Shown here: piece by piece, positions 23,501 through 35,520 of the stretch | Layout: each line of letters starts with the position of its first letter | Position numbering within the stretch: the first letter of the stretch is position 1 | DNA from: Chaunax sp. Z400 | Taxonomy: Eukaryota > Chordata > Actinopteri > Lophiiformes > Chaunacidae | Reading direction: 5' to 3' | Length of the DNA: 64,000 nt | Assembly (NCBI GenBank): GCA_037577475.1 | Contig: CM075193.1 | Location: 6,026,685-6,090,684, forward strand | The notes under the pieces: generated by a model | Told to the model about the DNA's origin: nothing | Database searches by the model: none | What the model saw: the letters and a program-made list of their open reading frames with translations, nothing else | Position numbers and translations under genes: made by a program

Positions 23501-25738
23501 CTCTGTAAAAACCTCTGGAATAACTATGATCTCAGTGAAAGGAATCTATCATCAACCAGATCATAGATTTGATCTGGAGGGATATTCAGGTAGCATTACA
23601 CACAATACAGAATGTAGATCACTATAGAATAGAAAGAATTAAATAGCATGCAAAATAAAAACAACCTGACTACAGTGCTATACAATATTGAGCATGACTC
23701 ACTGAAGATTGTGCAAATAATTGTGTAAGGGGCTAATGTAGCCTGTAGCTGTCATTTCTGTCACATGGTGAGCAGTAAAGTGCAATAGGCAGTAACATAA
23801 ACCATAATCATACCATATACCATACCATATACATGCATGCCATACACCAGATGACATAAAGAGTTGTAGCACCCTAAGATTCTCCTTTAAATATTCTCAT
23901 CTCTGCTTTATTATTGTTTTACTCGAAAATTAGACAAGCTTATTTTTAACTTTATTTGTACCTGTATGTTATTTTAATATGTTTTGCTTGCTTTGTTTGT
24001 CTTGTGTTTTAAATGTAGCTGCCAGGGGACTGCGAATGAAAATTAGCCTGAGGCTAACTCTGGTGCAATGCATCAAATGGTAACATTTATGTTTAATATT
24101 ATACATGGTCCCTCGCAAACACATGAATAAATAACTAAATAAAATCCATTTACCCGAGCTTCTTCTCTGTTTTTCTCTCTGCCCTCTGAGACTCAGTAAG
24201 AATAATTGAATTTGAATGCATTCAATAATTCACCCCGTAAAAATGAACCTGTGTCAGCCTTGACTAAATTCAACACCTTGTTCTCACTTGGTATAAACTA
24301 CAAGACAAGCAACCCCATCCCAGCAGAGTGTGGAAGTTTCTTATTTTAAACAAATGCTGCGTTCTTTCAACATGTTAATTACTCAGTAGAGAGCGTAATC
24401 TGTCGAATCAGGGCAAAGTGGATTAGGAGATGAGAGTGTTTAATCAAAGTGTTATCTCAGTCTAATTACACATCCCATTTCCTGACACCACGCACGCTGT
24501 TATCTGCCACTGTATTTAAACACTCCCACGAGTGAATGATCTCAGTGCATGGATGTGACAAAAACGTAAAGAGACACACACAGATGCACATAGAAAACAC
24601 ACAGACATGCAGAGGAGGAACATGAATAGTCTGAGTATTTTGTTCAAAAAATATTCTTTATGTACACATTCAGATAAATCATTCGATGCATCCTGTCACT
24701 GCAGTGCACAGAAAACCACTAAAGCAACATAATTACAGATCACAGGCATCATTCATGCCACCAGGGAATAAAGATTCCTCTTAAGTTCAGTCAGCCATTT
24801 ATACTGAGGGCGTTGTGTTTGCCTGCATGGGACATATATAAACCAAACTGGTTTAACCAAAAGGTAAAGGAAAGTATATATGCCAGAGGTGTGAGTTCAC
24901 ACTTCCACTGTGGTACATGTGCCTCTACAGCACATATCCGTACATCGCTTGATCAAAACCCTCAGCTGGTTCTTGAACCAAACCCCTTGATGGTGAGAGG
25001 AGGAGAGGAGCGGGTGCAGCCTCAGATCAAATATCCATGCGGTTCGGATGTGTACCCTCGGCTCTCTGATAAATAATCATGTGACTCTGCATACCGTATG
25101 GAGCTGAGGCTACTGGCCATGAGCTGAAGTCTCTGATCTGCTGCCTTGACAAGGCCGGACAGAGTTGTAAATGTGAGCACATGCCTTCAGACTTTAGCTT
25201 AAGTCTGCTTTGCTCACCTCCGGTATAGGCCTACTGCTTTTGTGTGTGAAGCAGATTATCCACAAACTTCTCACATGAACTCGTTACATCAGCACCAGGA
25301 CTAAGCCTGACAACGTCCAGGGCAACGGCCACCAATCAGAGTGGACGTGGGAACCTGATCACTGTTCTCAAGTCATCCAGTCAAACAGGTGCTAATTCAT
25401 GTTCATCGAATCTGTGGTAAAATAATGGCCTAATGAAACACAGATAAACGTGTAATGGTTTGAATATGATTAAACTGCCTGCATTGTGCTCTGAAAGTCC
25501 AATTTAACAATTCTTTATTCTTTGCACCATCTTTTCACTGAACCTTGAGATGAGAGAATATGTATTTTCAATCAATCCTTTAATGAAATAAAGAGTTTGA
25601 GTGATGTCAGCATTGTATCTGCTGCTCGGCTGCTCTATTAAGCCGGTATACTGCACGATGAATAATGATGATTTTATGTGTGAGGAAATATGTAGGTGTT
25701 TGTGATGAAAAAGGATTTTATGCTCTTCTCCACAACCT

Positions 25739-25848
<110 letters not shown>

Positions 25849-27151
25849 ACCCATGCTTGACTCATTGGCTTTTGTGTTTATGTGTGTGTTCATGTGTTTA
25901 TGAATCGGAGGGCCTCCTAGACGAGGACAGCTGCTCGGCTAATAAATAATAATCTTGACAAATTGTCACTGTCTGATCACTCAGCCTGCTCCCATAATCA
26001 CACCACTCAAGAAGGCATCACAGGCCGAGACTGAGACATGACTGACGGCTCCCTGGACCAGTGAAAGGCGCTGCTGGACCAAAGCCCAGCTGCCTGAATA
26101 GAGGACACAATGATTCATGGCCAGAGGGCAACCTGAACAGTGTGGTTAGGGAAATTAGCAATGCCACCCACCAACCCATCCATGCCCTTCACTGGTCAGA
26201 GCACGAGCAGACTGAAATAAGAGGTGGCCTTCTGCCAGAAACTGCTTAGTGCTGCTGGACAAAGATGCCATACCAGGCAACTATGAGGGTAATGATGTTC
26301 AGGGTTATGGTGATGAAGATTTACAGTGGGCTCAGAGGGTTACTGTAACCTTTCCTGGCTGTAGTTCAAAACACGCAGCTAAGATGATGATGATGGAGAT
26401 GACGGTGAGGCTGATGTGACTGAGATAGTGATGATGATGGAGGCTTAGCGATGTTTTTGAACTTTGATGACCCTAAAAAAAAACGCGACATAGAAGAAGA
26501 AAATTATTGGTTGTCCGTGCCTGAGACAAGCGACCACTCACATACGAGTCAGAGGGTGTAGACATGGATAAGCCACACCGCACGAGTCAGACTGGGAGTG
26601 TTGACTGACTGACAGAGTGTAAAGGTCATGTGAAAAAAAAAAAAATTCTGGAAAATCAATCCAATATAAAGGATTTTAATTCCAAGCCACTGACACCCTT
26701 AGAGATGATGAAAAGCCAGACATCTCTAAATTGCCTTGTCAATCATTGCAACCAACGAAAATGGCAAAAAGTGAATAAAAGGCGGAATAATAGATCCAGG
26801 AAGAATCTGACACAACGGTGTCTGTTTATACCGTAACCCCTAGCCGTCCCCATCAGCAGCGGGACACAACATAAGTAAGCTTGTAATAACAGAGATATCA
26901 AATCAGAACAAAGTCTCATCCGCCCATAAGCACCAGCATTCCAGGTTTCCTTCCTGACACCTATATACTAAAGACAATCATCCACACAACCAACAACACA
27001 GACACGCGTCCTGACAGAGGACATCTATTGACGTCACTGTCAATTATGACCGTTCTCTTCACTTGTTGTTCACTTGTCACAAAGAACAGAGTGTGTCCTG
27101 CAGTAAGATAGTCCACATAGACAATGTAGATGCATCAAAACACAGACTCAC

Positions 27152-27226
27152 CGACAGGCATGTCTTCATAGATGAGAAGGTAACTCGAGAAGAAGTAGTT
27201 CTCGAAGCGTGGCGGCTGGTTGGAGC
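27152..27226 (-). CDS. cdh23: cadherin-23, exon beginning extracellular cadherin repeat 1
   Basis: The exon is 75 bp on the minus strand, with an ACAG acceptor before 27226 and a GTGAGT donor after 27152. With one base borrowed from each side it reads GSNQPPRFENYFFSSYLL, followed by IYEDMPVG. This aligns with the start of mature mammalian cadherin-23 (NRLPFFTNHFFDTYLLISEDTPVG), which is the first beta strand of EC1. Phases on both sides fit the neighbouring exons exactly. In mammals the EC1 tip binds protocadherin-15 EC1 in the tip-link handshake, and the first residues help bind an extra calcium ion. Here the aromatic FF pair and the YLLI..ED.PVG frame are kept, but the extreme N-terminus differs (NQPPR instead of NRLPF). 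The next exon is about 22.7 kb away. Confidence 0.9.
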
Positions 27227-28135
27227 CTGTGAGGAAGAGAGCAGGGAAAAAAAGAATGAACCTTACCTTATCGTCATTATCAATTAATCCATCAATTATT
27301 TTCACAATTAATCAATTTATCATTTAGTCCATGAAATGTCAAAGAAGTAGAAGAAGAAGAAGAACACAAGTTTGCAGTGCTTGAAGTGATGTCATCAGAT
27401 CGTTTCTTTTGTCCAACCAAGAGTATAAGACCCAAATATTCTTCCTCTACTATCATGAATTCATAAAGAAAAGCAGCAAATCCTTTCATTTCCAAAGTTG
27501 GAAACAGAACATGTTTGATATCAGCACTGGTCAAGTGATATTTAAGAAATAACGGTGCAAAAACACAGTGCATTGGGCAATTAAGCTGAAATATTTGTCC
27601 TCACATTGGTGCCTTGTTCTACAATTATATGTGTTATATAGGTGGAGATGAGAGCGTTTAATCCATGTGTAAAGTCATAATCTGTTTTCACACTCCTTCT
27701 CAGACAAAGCCGGGTCCTCCCTTCACAAAAGAGACAGTGGCGGGTACGTGTCATGTGACACAGTGTGAGTAGCTACAGCAGACATAACCAGCGTAAGACA
27801 GTCGGCTCGATGCTCGAACGTTTTCCAGACAGTTTGATTCTAAATAAATAAAACAAAATTTAGAACCACAGTGAAAAAGGTTAAAGTAGCACAGAGTGTG
27901 TTTACAATTAATCACATACACATTTATATATGGCAGATGCCTGTTTGTGTTCTGAAAACAATGATATTTTCAAAACATATTCAACATGTTAGAATTTATC
28001 AGTAAGCGATCATTAAGTTGGCCAACACAGAAAAGTGTTAAGTTAGATAATGTTTGATTCATTGTATAAAGTTGTGTGTCTATCCCAAAAAGTAAAACTA
28101 GGTAAACTGGCATAATGTTTGATCATAGCCTCATT

Positions 28136-28138
<3 letters not shown>

Positions 28139-28175
<37 letters not shown>
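28139..28175. repeat. (CA)18 microsatellite
   Basis: Uninterrupted CA dinucleotides. Confidence 0.96.
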
Positions 28176-28177
<2 letters not shown>

Positions 28178-28880
28178 GGATAATAACCCTGTTAACTCCT
28201 CCAGCGGCTGCAGACGAGCCTTTTCCTGGCATTGAGAAGCTGCACCACTCATTAATGGACACACTGTAGCCTCTCCTGTACATTTACTGCCACACTGATA
28301 ATTTACTGCTGACCTTTTCCTCTGCTCCTCGCATTCACTGACACTTTTATGCTACTCACTCTCTCTCACTCACTTAACCACACACACATTACACACTGCC
28401 CAATAGACCTATCCAGACATATTGACATAAAATAGCAGGTAATGACAGGTTTAATTAATTTATGATAAGGTTCTGTTTCATTTAGTGTAGCGCAGTCTTT
28501 ACTGGGAGCGCGACATGCAAAATACCAGCAGAGACATAATCACTATCATTGGTAGGACCTGTGTTAAGTATGTCATGGTTAAAATGACTGTAGTGAAAAG
28601 ACAATCTGTTAAAGAGCCACCAAAATGTTTCTATTGACAAACATGAACTTAAAGCCAATTATATTGATTTTTTTTCAGTGATCACCTTCAAATCTCACTT
28701 TTTTTATGTATCTAATGATTTAATGAATTTTTGAACTTCTTCCTCCTATGTAGAGTTAATTTTAGAGGGATTATAATTTATTAAATTACATATTTTCTCT
28801 GGATCTAGTTTGGCTCTGGCCGCTACTCTGGAATTTAGAGTTCCCCCACCTGCCTAATCCCACTTTAACCCCTAGTTAAA

Positions 28881-28903
28881 TATATATATATATATATATA
28901 TAT
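28881..28903. repeat. (TA)11 microsatellite
   Basis: Uninterrupted TA dinucleotides. Confidence 0.93.
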
Positions 28904-30804
28904 TCTCTTTATTGGTAAACCAATTTAATTTCAACTAGCCGTACAAGTACCTTTATCTTAATTATGATTTTAAGCACTATGTGCTACTTTGTAATAACAC
29001 AGTTAATTGTAGTGTGATTGTGTGCTTCATTTCATCACTATTCAACAGCATGGTCAAATGATGTCTGAAAATTGATGTTAAAATCATTTTTTTCAAAGCT
29101 CGCTTCTCAAATTAAAGCTTTAAATCAGAGTGTTGTGATAAAACAACAACGTTTAAAGTGTTGAATACTCATTACCTGCACATGTTTGGAACGTGAGTGT
29201 ATTTTCAACACAACCGCGTGGTTGGAAAGGTCAGGATTACATTTATCTCATATTCATTTCTCTCATTACTCTGGATGATGTTGGATTACAAAGGCACACG
29301 TTTGAGGGTTAACAGTGGGCTGCGTTTGGGTGGGTTCTCTGAAGGCAGCGTGACACGAGCTGCTTTGTTGGGAAAATCATTGAACAAAGCTGACGATCTT
29401 TGATCAGCTGAGCTGGGCGGCAGACCAGAGACGCTGAAGCGAGAGAAGGTGGGTGAGCCTCGTTTGAAGTGAACGTGTCTGACAGAGTGAATCAGTGCTT
29501 TGAACGAGGGAGCACTACGTTCAGTCATGTGCACGTCTGTATGGAAGAAGATGCTTATCTCTGGTTTGTCAGTGTGATTCTGAGCGGATGCCAAGAACAT
29601 GGAGCATGCTTCACGGGATGGGGGGTGGGGGTGGGGGGGATGCTGATGAGCACCGTTAACAAGCTCCCGTCCACACCTGTGGCTTAATTACTACGAGCCA
29701 TGGTGTCAGGCTTGAAAGGTGGACTACAGATAGATTACAGACACAAAATAGTCACAGCAATCATCATCAATCCCATTTGCTGGATGAGGGAGGTGACGCT
29801 CCAGAGGAGGGCAGGGTCGGTGTGCTAATGGATACGTCAGAGAAGGCAAGGGAAAGGGAGGGAGAGAGGATGTAGCATAGACAACAAACATAAGATATTA
29901 AAGGAAAGACCTGGATATACTCATTGTGCCTGATCTAAAGAGGATGTGACATTGACTGACTAACTTTTACCGCTGTGTGAGCACTGTGTGTTTTTCGAGG
30001 GGTCTCCTTCCTGAAAGACAGTTAGTGTGACATGAAGCTCTCTCAGCGGATCTGTCTCACCCTCACAGAGACACACAAATAATTTAAAGTAGTTCTTAAG
30101 TAACACACTAATGTGAGAAATCACGCAAGACGGACAGGGTAAGAAGAGGTAAGAGAATACATCGCGTGTAGACGTGACAGAGAATCGTCCCAGGCAGTTA
30201 ACGAAGAGCTGAGAAGAAGTGGGAGACGTACGATAAAATTCATGAACTTAGAATTCTGCTAGCTTCTCTGACAGTATAGGTTAGAAGACTACAAAGACTA
30301 CAAACATGCCGTAGTGGTTACCTCCCAGCAAGAATTAAAGTAAAAAATATTTCCTAATTCAAATTAAGCGTGAAAACAATAAATTTACAGGAATTTTCAT
30401 CAAAGGTTTTCCAGTTTTTTACAAAAAAATAACAAACAAAACATTACAGTAAAACTTGAGATATTTTCTGTAAAATTAGGATTTTTTTTTACAGTATAAA
30501 TCATATTTTGTTTTCTAAATTCTGGACCTAACTGATAAACCTAGACTTATAGCGAAATGTTGATGCCACAGAGATACGATTAAACACACATTGCTTTATT
30601 CAGGAAAGCCTGATGTAATTATCCTTTTCAGTTATTCCTCAAGTTTAAATATTCACAGAAAACAGCTGCCGAATAAAACCAGTGTCCTTCTCAAAGAATT
30701 TGGGTTCTTTGGATCAATGACGCATCAAGAAAACCTTTCCCACTTAAAAAATACTCTAGTCTTTCTAGATTTATATATTCACTGTTTTAATGAAGAGGAC
30801 TCAC

Positions 30805-30889
30805 CTTCACAGAAAGAGTGGAGAAAGAGGCAGGGAAGGAGGAGCTTGGCAAATGTCATCCTGCCGCCTAAACCCAGACACCACGACAT
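30805..30889 (-). CDS. cdh23: cadherin-23, start-codon and signal-peptide exon (coding part)
   Basis: This is the exon that opens the cadherin-23 reading frame. On the minus strand a pyrimidine-rich tract and CAG acceptor precede position 30898, and the exon ends at 30805 with a GTGAGT donor. Two in-frame ATGs occur, at 30889 and 30859. The second is followed by a typical signal peptide (MTFAKLLLPCLFLHSFCE): a lysine, a hydrophobic core, then small or polar residues. The first would add ten residues. The exon carries 28 codons plus one base, which is exactly the phase needed by the next exon at 27226. Known role of the family: cadherin-23 is a giant single-pass cadherin that forms the upper part of hair-cell tip links with protocadherin-15, and it enters the secretory pathway. 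The sequence of this exon is not itself conserved with mammals. The assignment rests on position, phase and signal-peptide character. Confidence 0.75.
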
Positions 30890-30898
30890 CACCTGCAC
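30890..30898 (-). other. cdh23: 5' untranslated part of the cdh23 start exon
   Basis: Nine transcribed bases lie between the proposed acceptor (pyrimidine-rich stretch ending CATCAG, read on the minus strand) and the first ATG at 30889. A second possible AG four bases further in would leave only three bases before the ATG. The short leader means the bulk of the 5' UTR must lie in an upstream exon, for which 43174 is the best candidate donor. Confidence 0.55.
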
Positions 30899-31702
30899 CT
30901 GATGGAGGACACACAGACACAGAGTACCGTCACTGTTATTTGGTTGGCTAAGTACCCCCCCCTCTCAGTGTCAGTCTGACTACATACTGTCTAAAGACAA
31001 TTCAGCTCTTTATATGAGATGATTACCATGTAAGTGAGCAGGAGATGCCATCAGTACAATTAAAGGACTGAAAATGGCAGGTTGGGTTCTAATGAAGGCA
31101 AATTCACAGCAGCAGCTCTTTTGAAGCACACACTGTCATGTCGCCATAATTAAGGTAATAATAACACCACTAATTTAATCTGATTCAAACAAAAAAGAAA
31201 GTGTGAAAAGGAAAAGTGTAAATGATATTTTCAGGACGGGCGAGGCACAGCTTCACGGGACAAATTTTAGAGCAAAGACTGGTAAATAATAACACTTGAC
31301 ATGTATGTTGTAGAAAGTGGAGCGTATTCATGATCAGGGTGTTTGTGAGAGGTTTTTACTGTCAGTGTTTCTGGGAGGAGTAGGTGAAGACGCGGCTCTA
31401 ATTAACCGTAAATTGCTGCACGATCATCTTTACCTTGAACTTGAAGTTAAGCTTTGCTCATAATGAGCCTTCTTCAGGCCCATCAGTTTGAAATTGTCTG
31501 TTGGTCCTCTGTTGCGTGAGGCTTCCTGTCAAGGCAACAGCTTCCCTCCTTCTCCCTTCCTCCCATTTGTTCCCAATCTTTACACTACCATCCCAGCACC
31601 ACCTCACTGGTTTGCAGAATCTTTCAGTGACAATTTAATTATCTGTTTAAATTTTCCCTCTCCCCAAAAGCCCTTTATCTTTCATATTACGGTAAACTGT
31701 GA

Positions 31703-32930
31703 CCCTGTTCAGACCTGGTGTTAACATCTGTCTGAATGATGCAATTAAAAGTAGACAGGTCTAAGAACAGGTATGAACATCACACACAAAAGCGCTCAGA
31801 GAGCGCAAACCTCCGCCATGGCCCTTTAAAAAATTCCTGGATCCAGATCCTGATCTGGATCATCACCAAAATTTAGTCACCTCTAGGATAGGCAAGAGTC
31901 CATTTTTGGTGAAAATTTCATGCAAATCTGTCCATTAGTTTTTGCATAATCCTGCTAACAAACAAACAAACAGACAGACAAACAAACAGACAAACAAACC
32001 GAACCAATCACATAACCTCCTTGGCGGAGGTAACTAGAGGGCGCATTTGAGATCTGATCACTTAGACCACATTTAGAGGTGGTCTGTGCCACATGTGGCC
32101 ACATTCTGTGAACACTAATGTGTCATGAGCCACACCGCAGGACCACCTACTCAAGTAACATCCTGTGAAACAACACAACAGACTCAGTGGATTGCAAATT
32201 ATGAGTGTTTGGACTCTCTTACCTGCCAAGGTAAGCAGCAGATGTTTATTAACACACTGTTTCAACTGATTTCACCTCCACAGTCACCCTACTATACCGT
32301 AGAAATCGCAAAAAAATAACAGTTTGAGAGTTACTGAGTCACAAGAAAGTTAAAAAAAACTGCTAAATAGCTTCTGTAAATTCTAATTCATCAGTGCCTT
32401 CTAGTAAATTCAGCATTAAATGCAACACATTATTTCTTATCTTGTAAAAAGTGCCAGTTTATTGCAGCATCACTTCACCTGTCCTTCATCTGTCCACTCT
32501 GTATCTACAGTGTGACTTCACTGCCAACGTTTGGAAGCTGTTTGAACACACTGTTACAAGTGTTGCACCATTTATTTATGAAAGAAACATTTTATTGATG
32601 GTAAATCTGTCATATTTTACAAATACGGTGAAAGTATATGGCATGGGCTGCTTTTTGTGGGGGGGGGGAAACAGAACAAACTTTGTGTAACACTGTCTAA
32701 GACAAATGATGAATTATTTGGGCCTTCTTGTAAATCCTTTTTCTATGTGTTTTAAAAGCATTGACTCTGTTTGTCCCAGTGATGTAGGTGTTTATTGGTA
32801 AAGCAGGGAGATCTGATGAAGAGGTTACTCGAGACGCACGCTGCGTTACAAGTGTGAACAGTGTGACTCAGAGCCGTCCACTGGTAATTAGATCACTCAG
32901 GGTGGATGATTATACCAGGTCTGAACAGGG
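31703..32930. mobile_element. DNA transposon remnant with CCCTGTTCAGACCTGGT ends
   Basis: The left end CCCTGTTCAGACCTGGTGTT and the right end (reverse complement CCCTGTTCAGACCTGGTATA) are inverted copies 1.2 kb apart. The right sub-terminal word AGATCACTCAGGGTGG and the left GATCTGATCACTTAGACCAC (32052-32071) fit a common fish non-autonomous element with this terminus. A copy of the ACCTCCGCCA-type repeat is nested near the left end. No transposase frame is visible, so non-autonomous or heavily eroded. Confidence 0.6.
31790..32033 (+). repeat. interspersed repeat with ACCTCCGCCA inverted ends
   Basis: The left end GCGCAAACCTCCGCCATGG and the right end CTCCTTGGCGGAGGTAACT are inverted. The middle reads ATCCAGATCCTGATCTGGAT, then TTTTGCATAATCCTGCTAAC and an ACAAACAGAC-type array (31956-32000). 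This is one of the most frequent short repeats of percomorph fish. At least five partial relatives occur in the window (3388-3470, 38760-38900, 50060-50100, 57120-57280, 59132-59175). Whether it is a SINE using an RTE tail or a MITE is unclear. Confidence 0.75.
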
Positions 32931-33010
32931 ACTATGTGTCCAGAGACAAGGCTGCTCATCCTTCAGGTATCTGATGGCAAAAACAGCTAAATAAACTACA
33001 GATATGTCCT

Positions 33011-33200
33011 GGTTTTGGTCCTAGTTTGTTGTTCTTGTTGTTAGTGTCTTGGTTTGGGTTTTGGTCCTAGTTTGTTGTTCCTGTTGTTATTATCATGGTT
33101 TGGGTTTTGGTCCTAGTTTGTTGTTCCTGTTGTTATTATCATGGTTTTGGTTTTGGTCCTAGTTTGTTGTTGTTCTTGTTGTACATGTCATGGTTTTGGG
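33011..33200 (+). repeat. 46-bp tandem repeat, four copies
   Basis: The word TTTTGGTCCTAGTTTGTTGT recurs at 33013, 33059, 33105 and 33151, exactly 46 bases apart. Each is followed by TCCTGTTGTTATTATCATGG-like sequence. The fourth copy has an extra TTG. It directly precedes the LTR-like block at 33200-33760. Confidence 0.92.
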
Positions 33201-33760
33201 TAACTGTTTCCTGTTTCATTTTGAAGTTTTAGTCCATGCTGTGTTTTTCTTTTCCCCCCCCTGTTATACCCTCTGTGCATTTTACTACTTTCTCTGTCCT
33301 CTCGTGTCCGTGGGATTCATGTTTCTTGTTCTCTGTGTTCTGTACCTTTCTTCCCCTTTAAGTTTGCTCTGCTTGTTCTCCACACTGATTGTCTGATTGT
33401 CTCCACCTGTTGTATCATCCCCCATTCAGTCTGTGTGTTTTCCTCTTTGAGTTGTCAGGTCATTGTGTTTATGCTCCAGCCTGTACTCCTCGTTCCCCTC
33501 GTGTTCCTGAGTTCCCAGTGTTCTCTGCAAGTTCAATTGTTTGTTTTTTTGTTTCTGGATATTGGATTTTCTGTTAACCTAACCTGCCTGCCTTATGAAC
33601 TGTTTTATGTTATCACCTTTTGGACAATATTTGCCTGCTTAGTTTGAATTTCTGATTTTTGTTATGAAATCCTGGAATTGCACCTCCTTGTCTCTGGCTT
33701 CTGTCTGCATCTGGGTCCTCAAACTCTGTTTAGCTGAAACATAACAAGACAGTGTGAGAA
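33200..33760 (+). mobile_element. LTR-like block (fish Ty3/gypsy type), degenerate
   Basis: T/C-rich sequence with the words GATTGTCTGATTGTCTCCACCTG, CTGCCTGCCTTATGAACTGT and, at the end, CTTCTGTCTGCATCTGGGTC, CTCAAA. This word order is typical of solo LTRs and LTR ends of fish gypsy-like elements. A related block lies at 37660-38260. No gag or pol frame adjoins it. The identification is by resemblance. Confidence 0.45.
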
Positions 33761-34139
33761 GCAATAAAATCCAACCCAGAAGCTGTGTTGTGTTGCTATT
33801 TGCTGTCCTGTCACTGTGATGCTCTTAGAAATGCACAGTATGTGATGGATTCTATTCAGTAAAAGCAGCTATAGAATTTTACAGGCGAGTGAGAAAGAGA
33901 CACAAGGTGAAGGATAGGGTGTCATTGCGTATTGTGCATAGGCCTACATGTGTTTGTGGGTATGTGTGTATGTTGGAATAGACACATTTGTTTTCATTTG
34001 CATTCTTGTTTCCTCAGCATGATTATATTTCACTTTCAGTAAGAATACAACCTGCATGGATCGACTGTATCTGCCTCCTTTCCAATTTCATTCCTTCTTC
34101 TTTAATGCTCCCTTCCTCTGTTCATAAACATTAATTTGT

Positions 34140-34480
34140 CTCCTGCTGTGTCCTGCAGACCTCCTCTCACCCTCATGTTCCCTGTGCCACCTGTGTCTGA
34201 TTGTCTCTCCCAGTACATTCTGTGTTTTCCTGCTGTCCTTTGTCAGTTCATCCATGTTTCCTCCCAGTTATCTCCCATGTTGGCTTCTTTGTGATGCCCT
34301 GGTTTTCCCTGCTCCTTATAGCCTTCATGTATTCCCTGTGGATTTATTTATTGATCTTGTTGGATTATTTTCTCTTGGACTGTTTTAAATGACTTCCAGC
34401 TTCCAGCCTGCTTCTGAAGCAAATTTCTTAAACTCTTGTGTGTCTGCATTTGGGTCCAAACATTAAACTGAAACTCAACA
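34140..34480 (+). mobile_element. second LTR-like fragment
   Basis: Contains CCCTGTGCCACCTGTGTCTG, ATTGTCTCTCCCAG..., TCTTGGACTGTTTTAAATGA and TGTGTCTGCATTTGGGTCC, followed by AAACATTAAACTGAAA. Same arrangement as the blocks at 33200-33760 and 37660-38260. Heavily diverged. Confidence 0.45.
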
Positions 34481-35364
34481 CCTCATACATTTTCCTCTTT
34501 CCTTGACCTGTCTGACACACTTGTGGTCCTCTAACAGATGGTATTGGCTCAACTAAGTGAGAGTCTCATATAAAAAGCTAACAGACAGTCTAAACGGATC
34601 ACACATTTACTTCAACATTCACTTCAACTTTCCATTATAAGAAACTTAAACAAAAATGTCAACATATCCGTGAGTTGCAGAAACAACCAGCGCCAACATG
34701 TATCCTGGCAACCGTCAATTTTGGTGTGAGAGGAAACAATGTAATGAGGGCAGGGGCTCTGAGGTTGAGCTAAGTTAGTAATTATAGCTTTAGATTTAGC
34801 AGAGAACCAGTGTGACGATGACATGTTTCCATCAGTTATGCATGGGGCGGTTACACTGCAGATGACAGAGCTAAGCAGAAGCGTGGTTGCTGCATGCTGA
34901 GCCTTGCTGTGGCTCTGTCCAACTTCATTGGCTTTACTGTCAATCCCTCACTTTTTCAGCCCCTCCTTCATTCTGTCAGTCATTGCTCATCTTGTGCTCA
35001 CCACACTCACTCATCACATCTTGCACGACTCTCTCACTTTCCCCAAGACTGTATTCTTCCTTTTTTTGATTTACTAATCAACTTGGTTTGTCTAATTCTA
35101 TATGTATATATCTTCTGCAGTCATTTCAAACTGTTTCCCTGTACCCAAAGAGTAATGGAAACTTATGATGAATGTATCTTTATTTAAACTGATAATCTCA
35201 GACTTCCATTTAAGTAAAGACATTTTGTAACACAGTGGTGACTGATCCTGCAGCCCACTGGTCAGGATGACCTTTGAATGCTCTCAAGGCTTTTTTTTTT
35301 GTTGCCTCAAGTTATTCACCTATTATTAATGAATCATCAATTTCTAATAGTTATACAACAGGAG

Positions 35365-35520
35365 GCTTCAGTCCTTCCGCGGTGGCCGTGGGTTCGATTC
35401 TCACCCATGGCTCTTTGCCGCATGTCTATCCCCGACTCTCTCTCCCCATTTCCTGTCATACCTTCACCTGTCCTATCGAAATAAAGGCAAAAAATGCCAA
35501 AATAAAATAATCACAAAAAA
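35365..35520 (+). mobile_element. tRNA-derived SINE fragment (3' half)
   Basis: The word GTGGGTTCGATTCTCACCC is a tRNA B-box (GGTTCGANTCC type). It is followed by CTCTTTGCCGCATGTCTATC, CCC..., CTCTCTCCCCATTTCCTGTC and ATCGAAATAAAGGCAAAAAA. The same B box, TGC(A)TGTC-C, TTTCCTGTC, AATAAAGGCAAAA order is a standard fish SINE. The A box half is missing or eroded. Not a functional tRNA gene. Confidence 0.7.

Larger units (their letters stand above)
27227..30804 (-). other. cdh23: cdh23 intron between the signal-peptide exon and the first EC1 exon
   Basis: 3.6 kb with no further exon recognised. Contains a (CA)n tract (28139-28175), an (AT)n tract (28881-28903) and short T- and A-rich runs near 30360-30500. 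The rest is unremarkable. Confidence 0.65.

Noticed and set aside
33011..33200. CRISPR-like array
   Set aside because: The repeats are head-to-tail without unique spacers, in a vertebrate genome; it is a minisatellite. The same reasoning applies to the 20-bp array at 56841.
35365..35420. tRNA gene suggested by the GGTTCGATTC B box
   Set aside because: No A box or cloverleaf; the downstream sequence is that of a SINE tail.
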